From Caballeronia sordidicola (GTDB lineage Bacteria; Pseudomonadota; Gammaproteobacteria; Burkholderiales; Burkholderiaceae), in assembly GCF_000729995.1 (NCBI RefSeq), contig NZ_JNFG01000001.1, positions 62,001 to 126,000 of the forward strand: 64,000 bases of DNA. Reading direction: 5' to 3'. The notes beneath the pieces were generated by a model, which was not told the DNA's origin, made no database searches, and worked only from the letters and a program-made list of their open reading frames with translations. Positions within the stretch are counted from its first letter, which is position 1; each line of letters opens with the position of its first letter. The translations under genes were made by a program, and so were the position numbers. Below, one piece after another: positions 1 through 7,575 of the stretch.

Positions 1-2663
1 CGCAAGTAGTCGACAAATATCTTGTCCCGGCGATTCTGCTTGCCCATTTTCGCGGAGAAATACTTCGGCAGCGTGCTGGCCATATGCTGCGCAACCGCTT
101 GTGAGAACTCCTTTACTTCGTCCCAGCCAGCCTGTGGTGTAAGCGGGACGACCACATGGAAGCCCTTGCCGCCGCTCGTCTTGCAAAACGATTCAAGACC
201 GAGTTCCGTCAGCAACTCATGCGTCAGGCGTGCGGCCTCCTGCATCCGGTCCCAGCTAAGGCCTTCGCCCGGATCAAGATCGAAGACCATCCGGTCGGGC
301 TTCTCAAGCCTGGCCGCGAGCGCGTTCCAGGTGTGCATCTCGATCGTGCCCATTTGCGCCGCGCCCACCAGCGCGCCAACGTTCTCTATCGTGATGAGCG
401 CCGGATGACCTGGATCGATGCCTGGATGCTGCTTGACGTTCGGGATGGTCAGCTTCTCGCTGTGTTTCTGAAAGAACAACTCGCCGCCGATATCCTCGGG
501 CGCACGCACCAGCGACACCGGCCGGTCCTTGAGATGCGGCAGCATCCAGGCCGCCACGGACTCGTAGTAGAGGGCGAGATCGAGCTTCCGCGTGCCCGCC
601 GATGGATCGATCACCCGATCGGGATGGCTGATCTTCACGCCTGCAACAAGCTCGCTACCAACGGGACTGCGGGCGGTTTTTTTAGCGGCTGTTTTCGTTG
701 CGCTCTTGGCTGAAGCCGTCGTGGATTTGGTGGTCGGTTTCGCTGTATCGGTGGTCTTCGCCGAGGTTTTTTTCGTCGGCGCTTTTCCCGCACGAGTCGC
801 TTTGGCTACGCTCTTGGCCGCTGTTTTCTTTGCGGGCTTTTTTTCCTCATCGTTGTCATCGTCCAACGCAACCTCCTTCGTCGATTTCGGCACTTCCTTG
901 ACGATCTCACGCGCCGCCTTGTCATCCCTCAGGCTGACAAACGATGCTTGCCGCACGATCCGCTCCGATGTCCATTCAGCGAAATTGCATTCAGCGACCA
1001 GTTCCGGCTTGACCCAATGCACCGGTGTGCGGCTGCGCTCTTTCGGCGCGCTGACGAACGGCATGGTCTTGACCTCACGCGCATCGAGTTGCTTTTTGAC
1101 GGCGCGCAGAGTCGATGCGTCGAAGCCGCTGCCCACCCGCCCCGCGTATTGCAGCTTGCCGTTCGTGTCATAAACGCCGAGCAATAACGCGCCGAACTGC
1201 CCGCGGCTGCCCGTCGGCTCCGAATACCCGCCGATCACAAACTCCTGCCGGCGCCGGCATTTGAGCTTGATCCATGCGTTGCTTCGCCCCGACGTATAAG
1301 TGCTGTCGCGCCGCTTGCCGATAATCCCCTCCAGCGCCATGTCGCAAGCGCTCTTGAGCAGATCATCGACGCTGAATTCGAAGTCAGCGGAGAAGCGTAG
1401 CGCGTCGTCATCGACCGGTTCCAGCAGCGCCTTCAGGATCGCTCGCCGCTGCACCAGCGGCACGCCACGCAGGTCGTAACCGTTCAGGTAGGGGAGATCG
1501 AAGAAATAGACGGCGATATCTTGCGGACGATTCGCGTCGAAGGCGTTCTGCAGTTTCTGGAAGCTGGGCAGGTCGTTGTCGTCGAGCACGACCGCCTCGC
1601 CGTCGAGCCACGCGCTGTCCACATCGAGCTGGCCAAGTGCCTTGACCTGACGGCTGAACTTGTCGGTCCAGTCGTGACCGTTGCGCGTGAAGATCTGCGT
1701 GGATTTCGCTTTCGATGCAGCCTCGCGATCGATGCGCACGAGGACACGATAACCATCAAATTTGATTTCATAGGACCAGTCGTCGCTCGATGGTGCGGTG
1801 TCCACGAGGGTCGCGAGTTGCGGCTTCAAGGTTGCAGGGAGCTTCGCGCGTATTGCGTCCTGGATCGCTGGATTGTCGGCGAGCGTGCGCAGCGATTCCC
1901 CGCTCCGGTTCGCCACGATATCCGGCCGCGGCCGCTCCGGGCTCTTGCCTTGATCCTTCACGGCAGGCCGCTTCGGCGGTGGTGCGGGCTTCGTGGTCTT
2001 GCTGGTCTTGGCAGCCGTCTTACGCTCGGTCCGTTCGCGCACTTCACCGCTTTTCGAACGTGCGCCGAGCGAGTCGCTCATCACGCTGCCGGGCTGTTTG
2101 AGCAGCACGTCATAGTCGGCCTCGTTGCGGGCTTCGTCGTCGCGTTCCTTGATCAGCAGCCATTGCTCTTTGTCGCTATTGCCGCGCATGTTGCTGCGTA
2201 CGAGCGTCCAGCCGCCGTGCAGCTTTTCGCCGTGCAGAACGAACTTGAGCTTGCCCTTCGCGTACGTTTCACGAGCTTCGTCGATGCTGCCAGCCTGCGG
2301 CTCCCACGTCCCGCGGTCCCACACGATCACACTGCCCGCGCCGTAATTTCCCTCTGGGATATCGCCTTCGAACGAGCCGTAATCGATCGGATGATCTTCC
2401 ACATGCACGGCCAGCCGTTTCACCGATGGATCGAGACTCGGCCCTTTCGGTACGGCCCAGGACTTCAACGTGCCGTCGAGTTCGAGACGAAAATCGTAAT
2501 GAAGACGCCGGGCATCGTGCTCCTGGATGACGAACGAAAGCGCGCTCGCCTGAGCCTTTTTCGACGCACGCCTGGCCTTGGCCTTGTCAGCCGCCTGACC
2601 GGATGGCTCTGGCGTCTGGTTGAAACGCCTCATGCGCTGATAGGTTTCCAGTTTATCGGCCAT
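1..2663 (-). CDS. ligD: ATP-dependent DNA ligase LigD (C-terminal end beyond window)
   Basis: Multifunctional end-joining ligase that processes and seals double-strand breaks with Ku. About 887 residues are visible; the gene runs off the left edge. Domain order is PE-ligase-polymerase. The N-terminal 3'-phosphoesterase (about residues 40-190) carries HDARRLHYDFRLE from residue 49. An adenylating ligase domain follows, with KFDGYR placing the nucleophilic lysine near residue 301, and then an OB-fold. After a Lys/Ala/Thr-rich linker (about 570-640) comes a primase-like polymerase domain with the acidic motif DLDPGE. The start is the ATG at 2663, before the usual LETYQ...FNQTPEPSG beginning; no strong ribosome site is seen. 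ku lies 94 bp upstream in the same direction, so co-transcription is likely. Family assignment is very safe. Confidence 0.96.
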   Translation of the reverse strand, partial: MADKLETYQRMRRFNQTPEPSGQAADKAKARRASKKAQASALSFVIQEHDARRLHYDFRLELDGTLKSWAVPKGPSLDPSVKRLAVHVEDHPIDYGSFEGDIPEGNYGAGSVIVWDRGTWEPQAGSIDEARETYAKGKLKFVLHGEKLHGGWTLVRSNMRGNSDKEQWLLIKERDDEARNEADYDVLLKQPGSVMSDSLGARSKSGEVRERTERKTAAKTSKTTKPAPPPKRPAVKDQGKSPERPRPDIVANRSGESLRTLADNPAIQDAIRAKLPATLKPQLATLVDTAPSSDDWSYEIKFDGYRVLVRIDREAASKAKSTQIFTRNGHDWTDKFSRQVKALGQLDVDSAWLDGEAVVLDDNDLPSFQKLQNAFDANRPQDIAVYFFDLPYLNGYDLRGVPLVQRRAILKALLEPVDDDALRFSADFEFSVDDLLKSACDMALEGIIGKRRDSTYTSGRSNAWIKLKCRRRQEFVIGGYSEPTGSRGQFGALLLGVYDTNGKLQYAGRVGSGFDASTLRAVKKQLDAREVKTMPFVSAPKERSRTPVHWVKPELVAECNFAEWTSERIVRQASFVSLRDDKAAREIVKEVPKSTKEVALDDDNDEEKKPAKKTAAKSVAKATRAGKAPTKKTSAKTTDTAKPTTKSTTASAKSATKTAAKKTARSPVGSELVAGVKISHPDRVIDPSAGTRKLDLALYYESVAAWMLPHLKDRPVSLVRAPEDIGGELFFQKHSEKLTIPNVKQHPGIDPGHPALITIENVGALVGAAQMGTIEMHTWNALAARLEKPDRMVFDLDPGEGLSWDRMQEAARLTHELLTELGLESFCKTSGGKGFHVVVPLTPQAGWDEVKEFSQAVAQHMASTLPKYFSAKMGKQNRRDKIFVDYL

Positions 2664-2757
2664 TGGCGGATCGCTTTTCGTGGTGCGTGTAGATGGATGG
2701 TCTAACGCGTAACTAAACGCATGACTCGGCGCGCGACAACGGACTTACCGCGCGCGT

Positions 2758-3675
2758 TCAAGCGCGTTTGCGGCGCGTGGTTGTCTTGCGTGCGGGTTTA
2801 GCCGCCGGTTCCGCTGCTTCAGCATCAGCCGTGTCGTCCTCGGTGCTGCCGGCACTTTTAGCTCCGCGTCTCGCCGGCTTCTCCTTCTTCAAACTGCGCT
2901 TCAACAGCTCGGACAAGTCGAGGATCTCCGCGGACGCCTTGCTCGGCGCGCCCTCTTCGACCTCCGACACCTCCTCCGTCTTCCCTTCCTTAACCTTCTT
3001 GTTGACGAGCGCCATGATGTCTTCGCGGAACGTGTCGTGATAGTCCTGCGGGTTCCACGTATCGCTCATGTCATCGATTAATCGCTGCGCCATCTCCAGT
3101 TCTTTCGGCGATACGCCCGCCTTCTTCGAGTTTTCGTCCGGGAACTTGAAGTCATCGAATTCGCGCACTTCATCCGCCCAGCGCAACGTGTTAAGCGCCA
3201 GCGCAGGACCCACCGGGATCAGCGCGGCCAGATGCTGCTTGTTGTGCAGCACCACGTTCGCTATCCCGACTTTTCCCGACGCCTTCAAGGCGTCGCGCAG
3301 CAACGCATACACCTTCTCGCCCTTGCGATCGGGAGCGAGGTAGTAAGGGGTGTCGAGGGAGAGAAACGAGATTTCAGGGGCTTCGACGAATGCGAGGATG
3401 TCCACGGTCTGCGTCGATTCCGGATTGGCCGAGCGAATCTCTGCGTCGCTCATCACGACGTATTTGCCCTTCTCATACTCAAAGCCGCGCACGATGTTGT
3501 CACGCGTGACGTCCTTACCCGTGTTCTTGTTGAACTGCTTATAGCCGATGGGGTCCATCGAGCGCTTGTCGAGCAGGTTGAAGCCGACCTTCTCCGACTG
3601 CGTCGCCGGATAAAGCTGCACGGGGACGTGGACCAGCCCGAAGCTGATTGCGCCTTTCCAGATCATGTGTGGCAT
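2758..3675 (-). CDS. ku: Ku homodimer, end-joining DNA end-binding protein
   Basis: Bacterial Ku binds broken DNA ends and recruits LigD, encoded just downstream. The 305-residue protein starts with the family signature IWKGAISFGLVHVPVQLY. The start is the ATG at 3675, because GGAAAGG lies 9 bases before it. An upstream in-frame ATG at 3753 would add 26 residues before the conserved beginning and has no such site. The Ku beta-barrel core occupies about residues 1-250. The last 50 or so residues form a Lys/Arg/Ala-rich tail, a region that in other Ku proteins helps DNA binding and LigD contact. The length fits the long-tailed form of the family. Confidence 0.96.
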   Translation of the reverse strand: MPHMIWKGAISFGLVHVPVQLYPATQSEKVGFNLLDKRSMDPIGYKQFNKNTGKDVTRDNIVRGFEYEKGKYVVMSDAEIRSANPESTQTVDILAFVEAPEISFLSLDTPYYLAPDRKGEKVYALLRDALKASGKVGIANVVLHNKQHLAALIPVGPALALNTLRWADEVREFDDFKFPDENSKKAGVSPKELEMAQRLIDDMSDTWNPQDYHDTFREDIMALVNKKVKEGKTEEVSEVEEGAPSKASAEILDLSELLKRSLKKEKPARRGAKSAGSTEDDTADAEAAEPAAKPARKTTTRRKRA

Positions 3676-3908
3676 CGCGAATGGCCTTTCCGAAAGCCGC
3701 TCTGACGGCGTGACGGGATGAACGCGCTTGAAAACGCTAACAACGATTAACACGCGCCGATAGACGCATGGCAGTTATCGCGTTGCAGAAAACGTGCCAG
3801 ATGGGAAACCGATGGAATAAGCGCTCGCCGGCTTGGGCGCGTTCGATCAACTCAGCCAGCGCGGTCTCGACCGTGAAGTAGGAAACGCCTGGCCCGCGCG
3901 GCGAGAAG

Positions 3909-4490
3909 CTACTTGCGGCTCGCGCTGATCGTGAGTTTGGTGCCGTCGCTAAGCGTGATGTTCTTGTCGGTGCCGCCGGTGGGCATCGTGAAATGGACTA
4001 GCTGGCTGAAGAAGTTATCGGTGGGACATTGAAGCTTCTTGCCGCCCACGGTAACGGCGGCGGCCGGTCGCGGCGCATGGCCCTGGAAGCCCAACTGGAC
4101 GTCGGCGTCCCCGCTATTCGCGACCACCGCGGCGAAACGGATCTTCACCTGACGCACCGTGGTGCCGCTTGCGTTGCGGATGGAGTCCACGTCCGGACAT
4201 GCATCGGGAATGTTCTGCGAACCGCCGGCAGGCTTGCTTTGCCAGGTGAAGTCATCGGTCTGGCCCGAGCGGATCGTTCGCGTTTCCTGCGCGCTGCCCC
4301 AGTTCTTCGACGCCATCTTCACCGTATATTTGATCGGTCCGTCGTAAGCAACTTCCGACAGCACCTTGATGCTGGGCGTCGCATGAGCTGCCGGTTCAAC
4401 CACGCAAGCCAGCAGCGCCAACACAGCGCCTGCAATCACACGACGTGGCGAAGACCCGCCAAGCTGAACAAAACCCGAACGATCGATCAT
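3909..4490 (-). CDS. secreted protein of unknown function
   Basis: 193-residue protein with an N-terminal signal peptide (hydrophobic run AGAVLALLACVV, cleavage probably after AAHA), so it should be periplasmic or secreted. The mature part is soluble, beta-rich in appearance, and has two cysteines that could form a disulphide. I do not recognise a catalytic motif. The start is the ATG at 4490, with GGAGGGG 8 bases upstream; the upstream in-frame ATG at 4535 lacks such a site. Neighbours (ku, an oxidoreductase) give no functional hint, and it probably forms its own transcription unit. Conserved-hypothetical proteins of this sort occur in Burkholderia relatives, but no role is known to me. Confidence 0.75.
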   Translation of the reverse strand: MIDRSGFVQLGGSSPRRVIAGAVLALLACVVEPAAHATPSIKVLSEVAYDGPIKYTVKMASKNWGSAQETRTIRSGQTDDFTWQSKPAGGSQNIPDACPDVDSIRNASGTTVRQVKIRFAAVVANSGDADVQLGFQGHAPRPAAAVTVGGKKLQCPTDNFFSQLVHFTMPTGGTDKNITLSDGTKLTISASRK

Positions 4491-4666
4491 GCGAAAACCC
4501 CTCCGTGTGCAGCCGTCACGCCGGGCAAACTGCAACGGCGCCGGGGTGGCCGCGCCGCGCGTGTGGCGCGATCAGTCTAGCGCGACGCGCGCCACGGGCT
4601 TCTCATGGGAAACCCGGGGCACGCGTGCAGCGTGCAACGAATTGGCTGATACAAACACCGGGTGAA

Positions 4667-5683
4667 TCAGAAGCCCGTCAACACCAGTTTGCCGATCGCT
4701 CGGCCTTCTTCCAGAAGGCGGTGCGCTTCGCGCAGATTCGCCGCGTTGATCTTGCCGAGGTCTCGGCCAAGCGTCGTCTTGATCGTGCCTGCGTCGATCA
4801 GTCGCGCCACTTCGGTCAGCAGCTTGTGTTGTTCGAGCATGTCCGGCGTGCCGAACATCGAACGCGTGAACATGAACTCCCAATGAAACGCGGCGCTTTT
4901 CGCCTTCAGCAATTCGACCGCAATCGGCTTGCTGTTTTCGACGATCGTGCAGATGCCCCCTTGCGGTGCAATGACGGCGGCAGCGGCCGCGAAATGTTTG
5001 TCCGTGTCATTGAAGATCAGCACGTAGTCGACTTGCTCGAAACCCGCGTCCTTCAATTGTTTCGGCATGTCGCCGAAATGATCGACGATATGATCCGCGC
5101 CCAGTTCGGTCGCCCACTTCGCCGATTCCGGCCGCGACGCAGTCGCGATCACCTGCAGCTTCGCCACTTTCTTGGCGAGCTGGATGCCGATCGAACCCAC
5201 GCCGCCGGCGCCGCCCACGATCAACACGGACTTGCCGGCGTCATGTCCTTCTGCCGATACCCCCAGCCGGTCGAACAGGGCTTCCCATGCGGTGATCGTC
5301 GTGAGCGGCAATGCCGCTGCGTGCGAGAAATCGAGCGAGGCAGGCTTCACGCCAACGATGCGTTCATCGACCAGATGGAACTCGCTGTTCGTACCCGGCC
5401 GGGTAATGCTGCCGGCATAAAAGACGGGGTCACCCACCTTGAACAGCGTCACGTCCGGGCCGACCGCTTCGACCACGCCCGATGCGTCCCAGCCGAGGAC
5501 GCGCGGCGTTTCTTCGACCTTGTCCTTCGGCGCGCGCACTTTCGTATCGACGGGGTTCACGCCGATCGCTTCGACCTTCACCAGCAGGTCACGGCCGGCT
5601 GGCGCGGGTTTGTCGATCTCCACGTCCATCAAGGATTCCGGGTTGGAAATCGGCAGGTAATGGGTCAGGGCAATGGCTTTCAT
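4667..5683 (-). CDS. zinc-type alcohol dehydrogenase-like / quinone oxidoreductase (MDR family)
   Basis: 338-residue NAD(P)H-dependent oxidoreductase of the medium-chain dehydrogenase superfamily. A GroES-like N-terminal domain (about 1-130) is followed by a Rossmann domain with the nucleotide-binding loop GGAGGVGSIGIQLAK near residue 155. The catalytic zinc ligands of classical alcohol dehydrogenases are not apparent, which fits the quinone-oxidoreductase-like branch acting on small carbonyls or quinones; the substrate cannot be read. AAGGAG lies just before the ATG at 5683. It is divergent from the LysR gene at 5805, the usual layout when the regulator controls its neighbour. Confidence 0.88.
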   Translation of the reverse strand: MKAIALTHYLPISNPESLMDVEIDKPAPAGRDLLVKVEAIGVNPVDTKVRAPKDKVEETPRVLGWDASGVVEAVGPDVTLFKVGDPVFYAGSITRPGTNSEFHLVDERIVGVKPASLDFSHAAALPLTTITAWEALFDRLGVSAEGHDAGKSVLIVGGAGGVGSIGIQLAKKVAKLQVIATASRPESAKWATELGADHIVDHFGDMPKQLKDAGFEQVDYVLIFNDTDKHFAAAAAVIAPQGGICTIVENSKPIAVELLKAKSAAFHWEFMFTRSMFGTPDMLEQHKLLTEVARLIDAGTIKTTLGRDLGKINAANLREAHRLLEEGRAIGKLVLTGF

Positions 5684-5789
5684 GAAAGAACTCCTTAAGG
5701 GGTTTCAAGCGTCGGATGTGCAATGCATGGACCCGATGTTAAGGGCTTTCAGCTTCTCGTGAAACCGTCATAATGGCTAAAACATTTTA

Positions 5790-5802
5790 TTGATAATCAA
5801 GA
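5790..5802. promoter_or_regulatory. AT-rich palindrome next to LysR start
   Basis: TTGATAATCAA is a perfect 11-bp palindrome around one central base, within the 121-bp gap between the divergent oxidoreductase and LysR genes. LysR proteins bind interrupted dyads in such gaps, so it could be part of an operator, but it lies against the regulator start codon and may be chance in AT-rich DNA. Confidence 0.25.
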
Positions 5803-5804
5803 AA

Positions 5805-6764
5805 ATGACGATGATCAATTTGCAGGGTGAATTGCCGCAGAAAGCGCAGCTCGATTTGCTGGACGTCGCGCTTTTTGTCCGGGCGGCGGCTTTATCAAAT
5901 CTGTCGGCGGCGGGGCGGGAATTCGGCTTGTCGGCCGCCGTCGCGAGCGCCCGACTCGCCCAGCTCGAACGCCAGCTTGGCACGCGGCTTTTACATCGGA
6001 CGACGCGGCGCATCAGCGTTACGCAGGAAGGCGAAATTTTCGCCGAGCGTGCCCGCGCGTTACTCGACGCCGCCGATGCCGCGCGCGCCTCGGTCGGACG
6101 CGCGTTCGAACAACCGCAAGGGCGCTTGCGTGTGACCATGCCGTCCTCGCTCGGGCGTCAGCATGTCTCGCCGGTCATTCCTGAATTCCTGCGCCGCTAT
6201 CCCGGCGTGAGCCTCGACTTGCGCCTGACCGACCAGATAGTCGATCTCGTCGATAAAGGTATTGATCTGGCGGTGCGTATTGGCGCGTTAAAGGATTCGA
6301 CGCTCGTCGCGAGAAAACTTGCCAGCAATCGGCGGGTGCTGTGTGCATCGCCGGCTTATCTCGCTGAGCACGGCACGCCGCGCCACCCCGCCGATCTCGC
6401 GCAGCACGAGTGCGCGATTCTGTCAGGCCAACGAGACTGGGCGTTCGTCACGCCGAGCGGGACCATCGACGTGCGCGTGTCCGGCCGGCTCGAGACGGAC
6501 AACGGGGAAGTCATTCGCGACGCGTTACTTGCCGGGTTCGGCATCGGGTTGAAATCGACGTGGAGCGTGGCGCCGTTTCTGCACAGTGGCGAATTGGTGA
6601 CCGTGCTCGATAGCTATCCGCTCGCGGAAACGGTAGCCATCTGGGCGGTGTACCCGAGCCGAGCATTCGTGCCGCCGAAAACGACGGCATTCATCGATTT
6701 CCTGACCGGGCATTTCGGTGATCCGCCTTACTGGGACGTGGATCCGCAGAGAGTGATGCGGTAG
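5805..6764 (+). CDS. LysR-family transcriptional regulator
   Basis: 319-residue DNA-binding regulator. The N-terminal winged helix-turn-helix (about 12-72) shows the typical LSAAGREFGLSAAVASARLAQLE pattern followed by LLHRTTRRI. The rest is the two-lobed effector-binding domain (about 95-300). The start is taken as the ATG at 5805; a TTG at 5790 and an ATG at 5811 are alternatives and no strong ribosome site decides. It diverges from the MDR oxidoreductase at 5683, so it probably regulates that gene and itself. The effector is not predictable. Confidence 0.93.
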   Translation: MTMINLQGELPQKAQLDLLDVALFVRAAALSNLSAAGREFGLSAAVASARLAQLERQLGTRLLHRTTRRISVTQEGEIFAERARALLDAADAARASVGRAFEQPQGRLRVTMPSSLGRQHVSPVIPEFLRRYPGVSLDLRLTDQIVDLVDKGIDLAVRIGALKDSTLVARKLASNRRVLCASPAYLAEHGTPRHPADLAQHECAILSGQRDWAFVTPSGTIDVRVSGRLETDNGEVIRDALLAGFGIGLKSTWSVAPFLHSGELVTVLDSYPLAETVAIWAVYPSRAFVPPKTTAFIDFLTGHFGDPPYWDVDPQRVMR

Positions 6765-6773
6765 TCGTCATCC

Positions 6774-6797
6774 CGTAAATGGAAATAGGAATTTACG
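6774..6797 (+). terminator. weak hairpin after the LysR gene
   Basis: CGTAAAT and ATTTACG form a 7-bp stem with a 10-base loop 10 bases after the LysR stop, followed by an AT-rich stretch. The low GC content of the stem makes it a weak terminator candidate at best. Confidence 0.3.
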
Positions 6798-6903
6798 TAT
6801 TCTTAAATTTTTGTTGCGGCGGGAGTATCGAAATGCAATGACGAATTCGAGTCGGCGCGCTCAGTCATATGCATCCTTCGGCAAGTCAACTTGCTGTCCC
6901 TGA

Positions 6904-6924
6904 GTTGGCTGTTTTCCAGCCAAC
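6904..6924 (+). repeat. 8-bp perfect hairpin upstream of brnT
   Basis: GTTGGCTG, a 5-base loop TTTTC, then CAGCCAAC. It lies 7 bp before TATAAA at 6931, which could be the -10 element of the brnTA promoter. It may be an operator half or an mRNA structure from an upstream start site. Confidence 0.4.
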
Positions 6925-6944
6925 AACGCTTATAAATTTTGGGT

Positions 6945-6963
6945 GTACAAATAATCCTTGTAC
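6945..6963 (+). promoter_or_regulatory. candidate BrnA operator, inverted repeat before brnT
   Basis: GTACAA, 7 bases, TTGTAC form a perfect inverted repeat centred 37 bp before the brnT ATG and just downstream of a TATAAA sequence (6931-6936). A further GGTACA follows at 6979-6984. BrnA-type ribbon-helix-helix antitoxins repress their own promoters, alone or with BrnT, so this is the natural binding-site candidate. The repeat is seen directly; the function is inferred. Confidence 0.45.
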
Positions 6964-6990
6964 TCACTGTTTTTTGGGGGTACATTATTC

Positions 6991-7296
6991 ATGGGCATTG
7001 CGTATAACGTCCAAAAGAGTGAAGCAAATATCCAGGAACGAGGCTTATCGTTCGAGGCAGTTCGCGACTTTGTCATGTCGAGTGCATTGATCGTCGAGGA
7101 TTGTCGCAACATATATCTCGAACGCAGGTTTCAAGCCCTCGGTTTCATAGCCGATCGGCTACACATGCTGGTATTCACACCACGTGGCGACAAGATTCAC
7201 GTTATTAGTTTACGGAAGGCGAACCTTCGCGAGGTAAAGCGGTATGAGCAAGAAGAACAAGGACGAAATTCTGGACGAGAACCCCGAATGGGGTGA
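6991..7296 (+). CDS. brnT: BrnT-family ribonuclease toxin
   Basis: 101-residue toxin of a type II toxin-antitoxin pair; BrnT proteins are RelE-fold ribonucleases that halt translation. Family marks are the N-terminal pattern K-EANIQERGLSFEAVRDF, a central ER(R)FQALGFI strand, and the C-terminal ISLRKANLREVKRYEQ. The start is the ATG at 6991 (GGGGG 12-16 bases upstream); an upstream TTG would add 11 atypical residues. The downstream antitoxin gene overlaps its last 53 bases, a coupling usual for such modules. The surrounding 6765-7000 DNA is AT-richer than the neighbours, consistent with acquired DNA. Confidence 0.85.
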   Translation: MGIAYNVQKSEANIQERGLSFEAVRDFVMSSALIVEDCRNIYLERRFQALGFIADRLHMLVFTPRGDKIHVISLRKANLREVKRYEQEEQGRNSGREPRMG

Positions 7297-7537
7297 GGCC
7301 GAATTCGCGCGGGCGCGACCTGCAGCAGAAGTTTTGCCGGAGCTTTACGGGCAGGAGCGAGCAACGGAAATCCTGCGCCCGCGCGGACGGCCGAAGCTCG
7401 AAAACCCGAAGTTGCCGATCAAATTGCGCATCGACCCGGACGTGGTCGACGCTTATAAAGCGCAAGGCGACGGCTGGCAAACGCGAATGAATGCCGCGTT
7501 GCGCGATTACGCAAAATCGCACGGATTGATGCTTTGA
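7244..7537 (+). CDS. brnA: BrnA-family antitoxin (ribbon-helix-helix)
   Basis: 97-residue partner of BrnT. The C-terminal half holds the DNA-binding module: a short beta segment LPIKLRIDPDV followed by two helices (VDAYKAQGDGWQTRMNAALRDYAKSHG). The acidic N-terminal half (DENPEWGEAEFARARPAAEVLPEL) is the region that wraps the toxin in this family. It starts inside brnT (53-bp overlap), so translation is probably coupled. It is expected to neutralise BrnT and repress the shared promoter, perhaps at the inverted repeat 6945-6963. Confidence 0.86.
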   Translation: MSKKNKDEILDENPEWGEAEFARARPAAEVLPELYGQERATEILRPRGRPKLENPKLPIKLRIDPDVVDAYKAQGDGWQTRMNAALRDYAKSHGLML

Positions 7538-7551
7538 ATCATGGGAGAGCA

Positions 7552-7575
7552 AGGGCGCGCCATTCAGGGCGCCCT
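7552..7575. terminator. hairpin between convergent brnA and P450 gene
   Basis: AGGGCGC, a 10-base loop, GCGCCCT: a 7-bp GC-rich stem in the 37-bp gap between convergent genes. There is no T-run on either side, so it may attenuate readthrough rather than act as a classical intrinsic terminator. Confidence 0.35.

Noticed and set aside
3738..3907. Minus-strand frame of about 56 codons between the secreted-protein gene and ku (contains TVETALAELIERAQAGERL)
   Set aside because: It looked like a small antitoxin fragment, but it has no start codon of its own, no ribosome site and no recognisable family. It merely runs on from another frame of the upstream gene.
4445..5698. 417-codon plus-strand frame opposite the MDR oxidoreductase
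   Set aside because: Antisense to a well-supported gene, arginine-rich composition typical of shadow frames.
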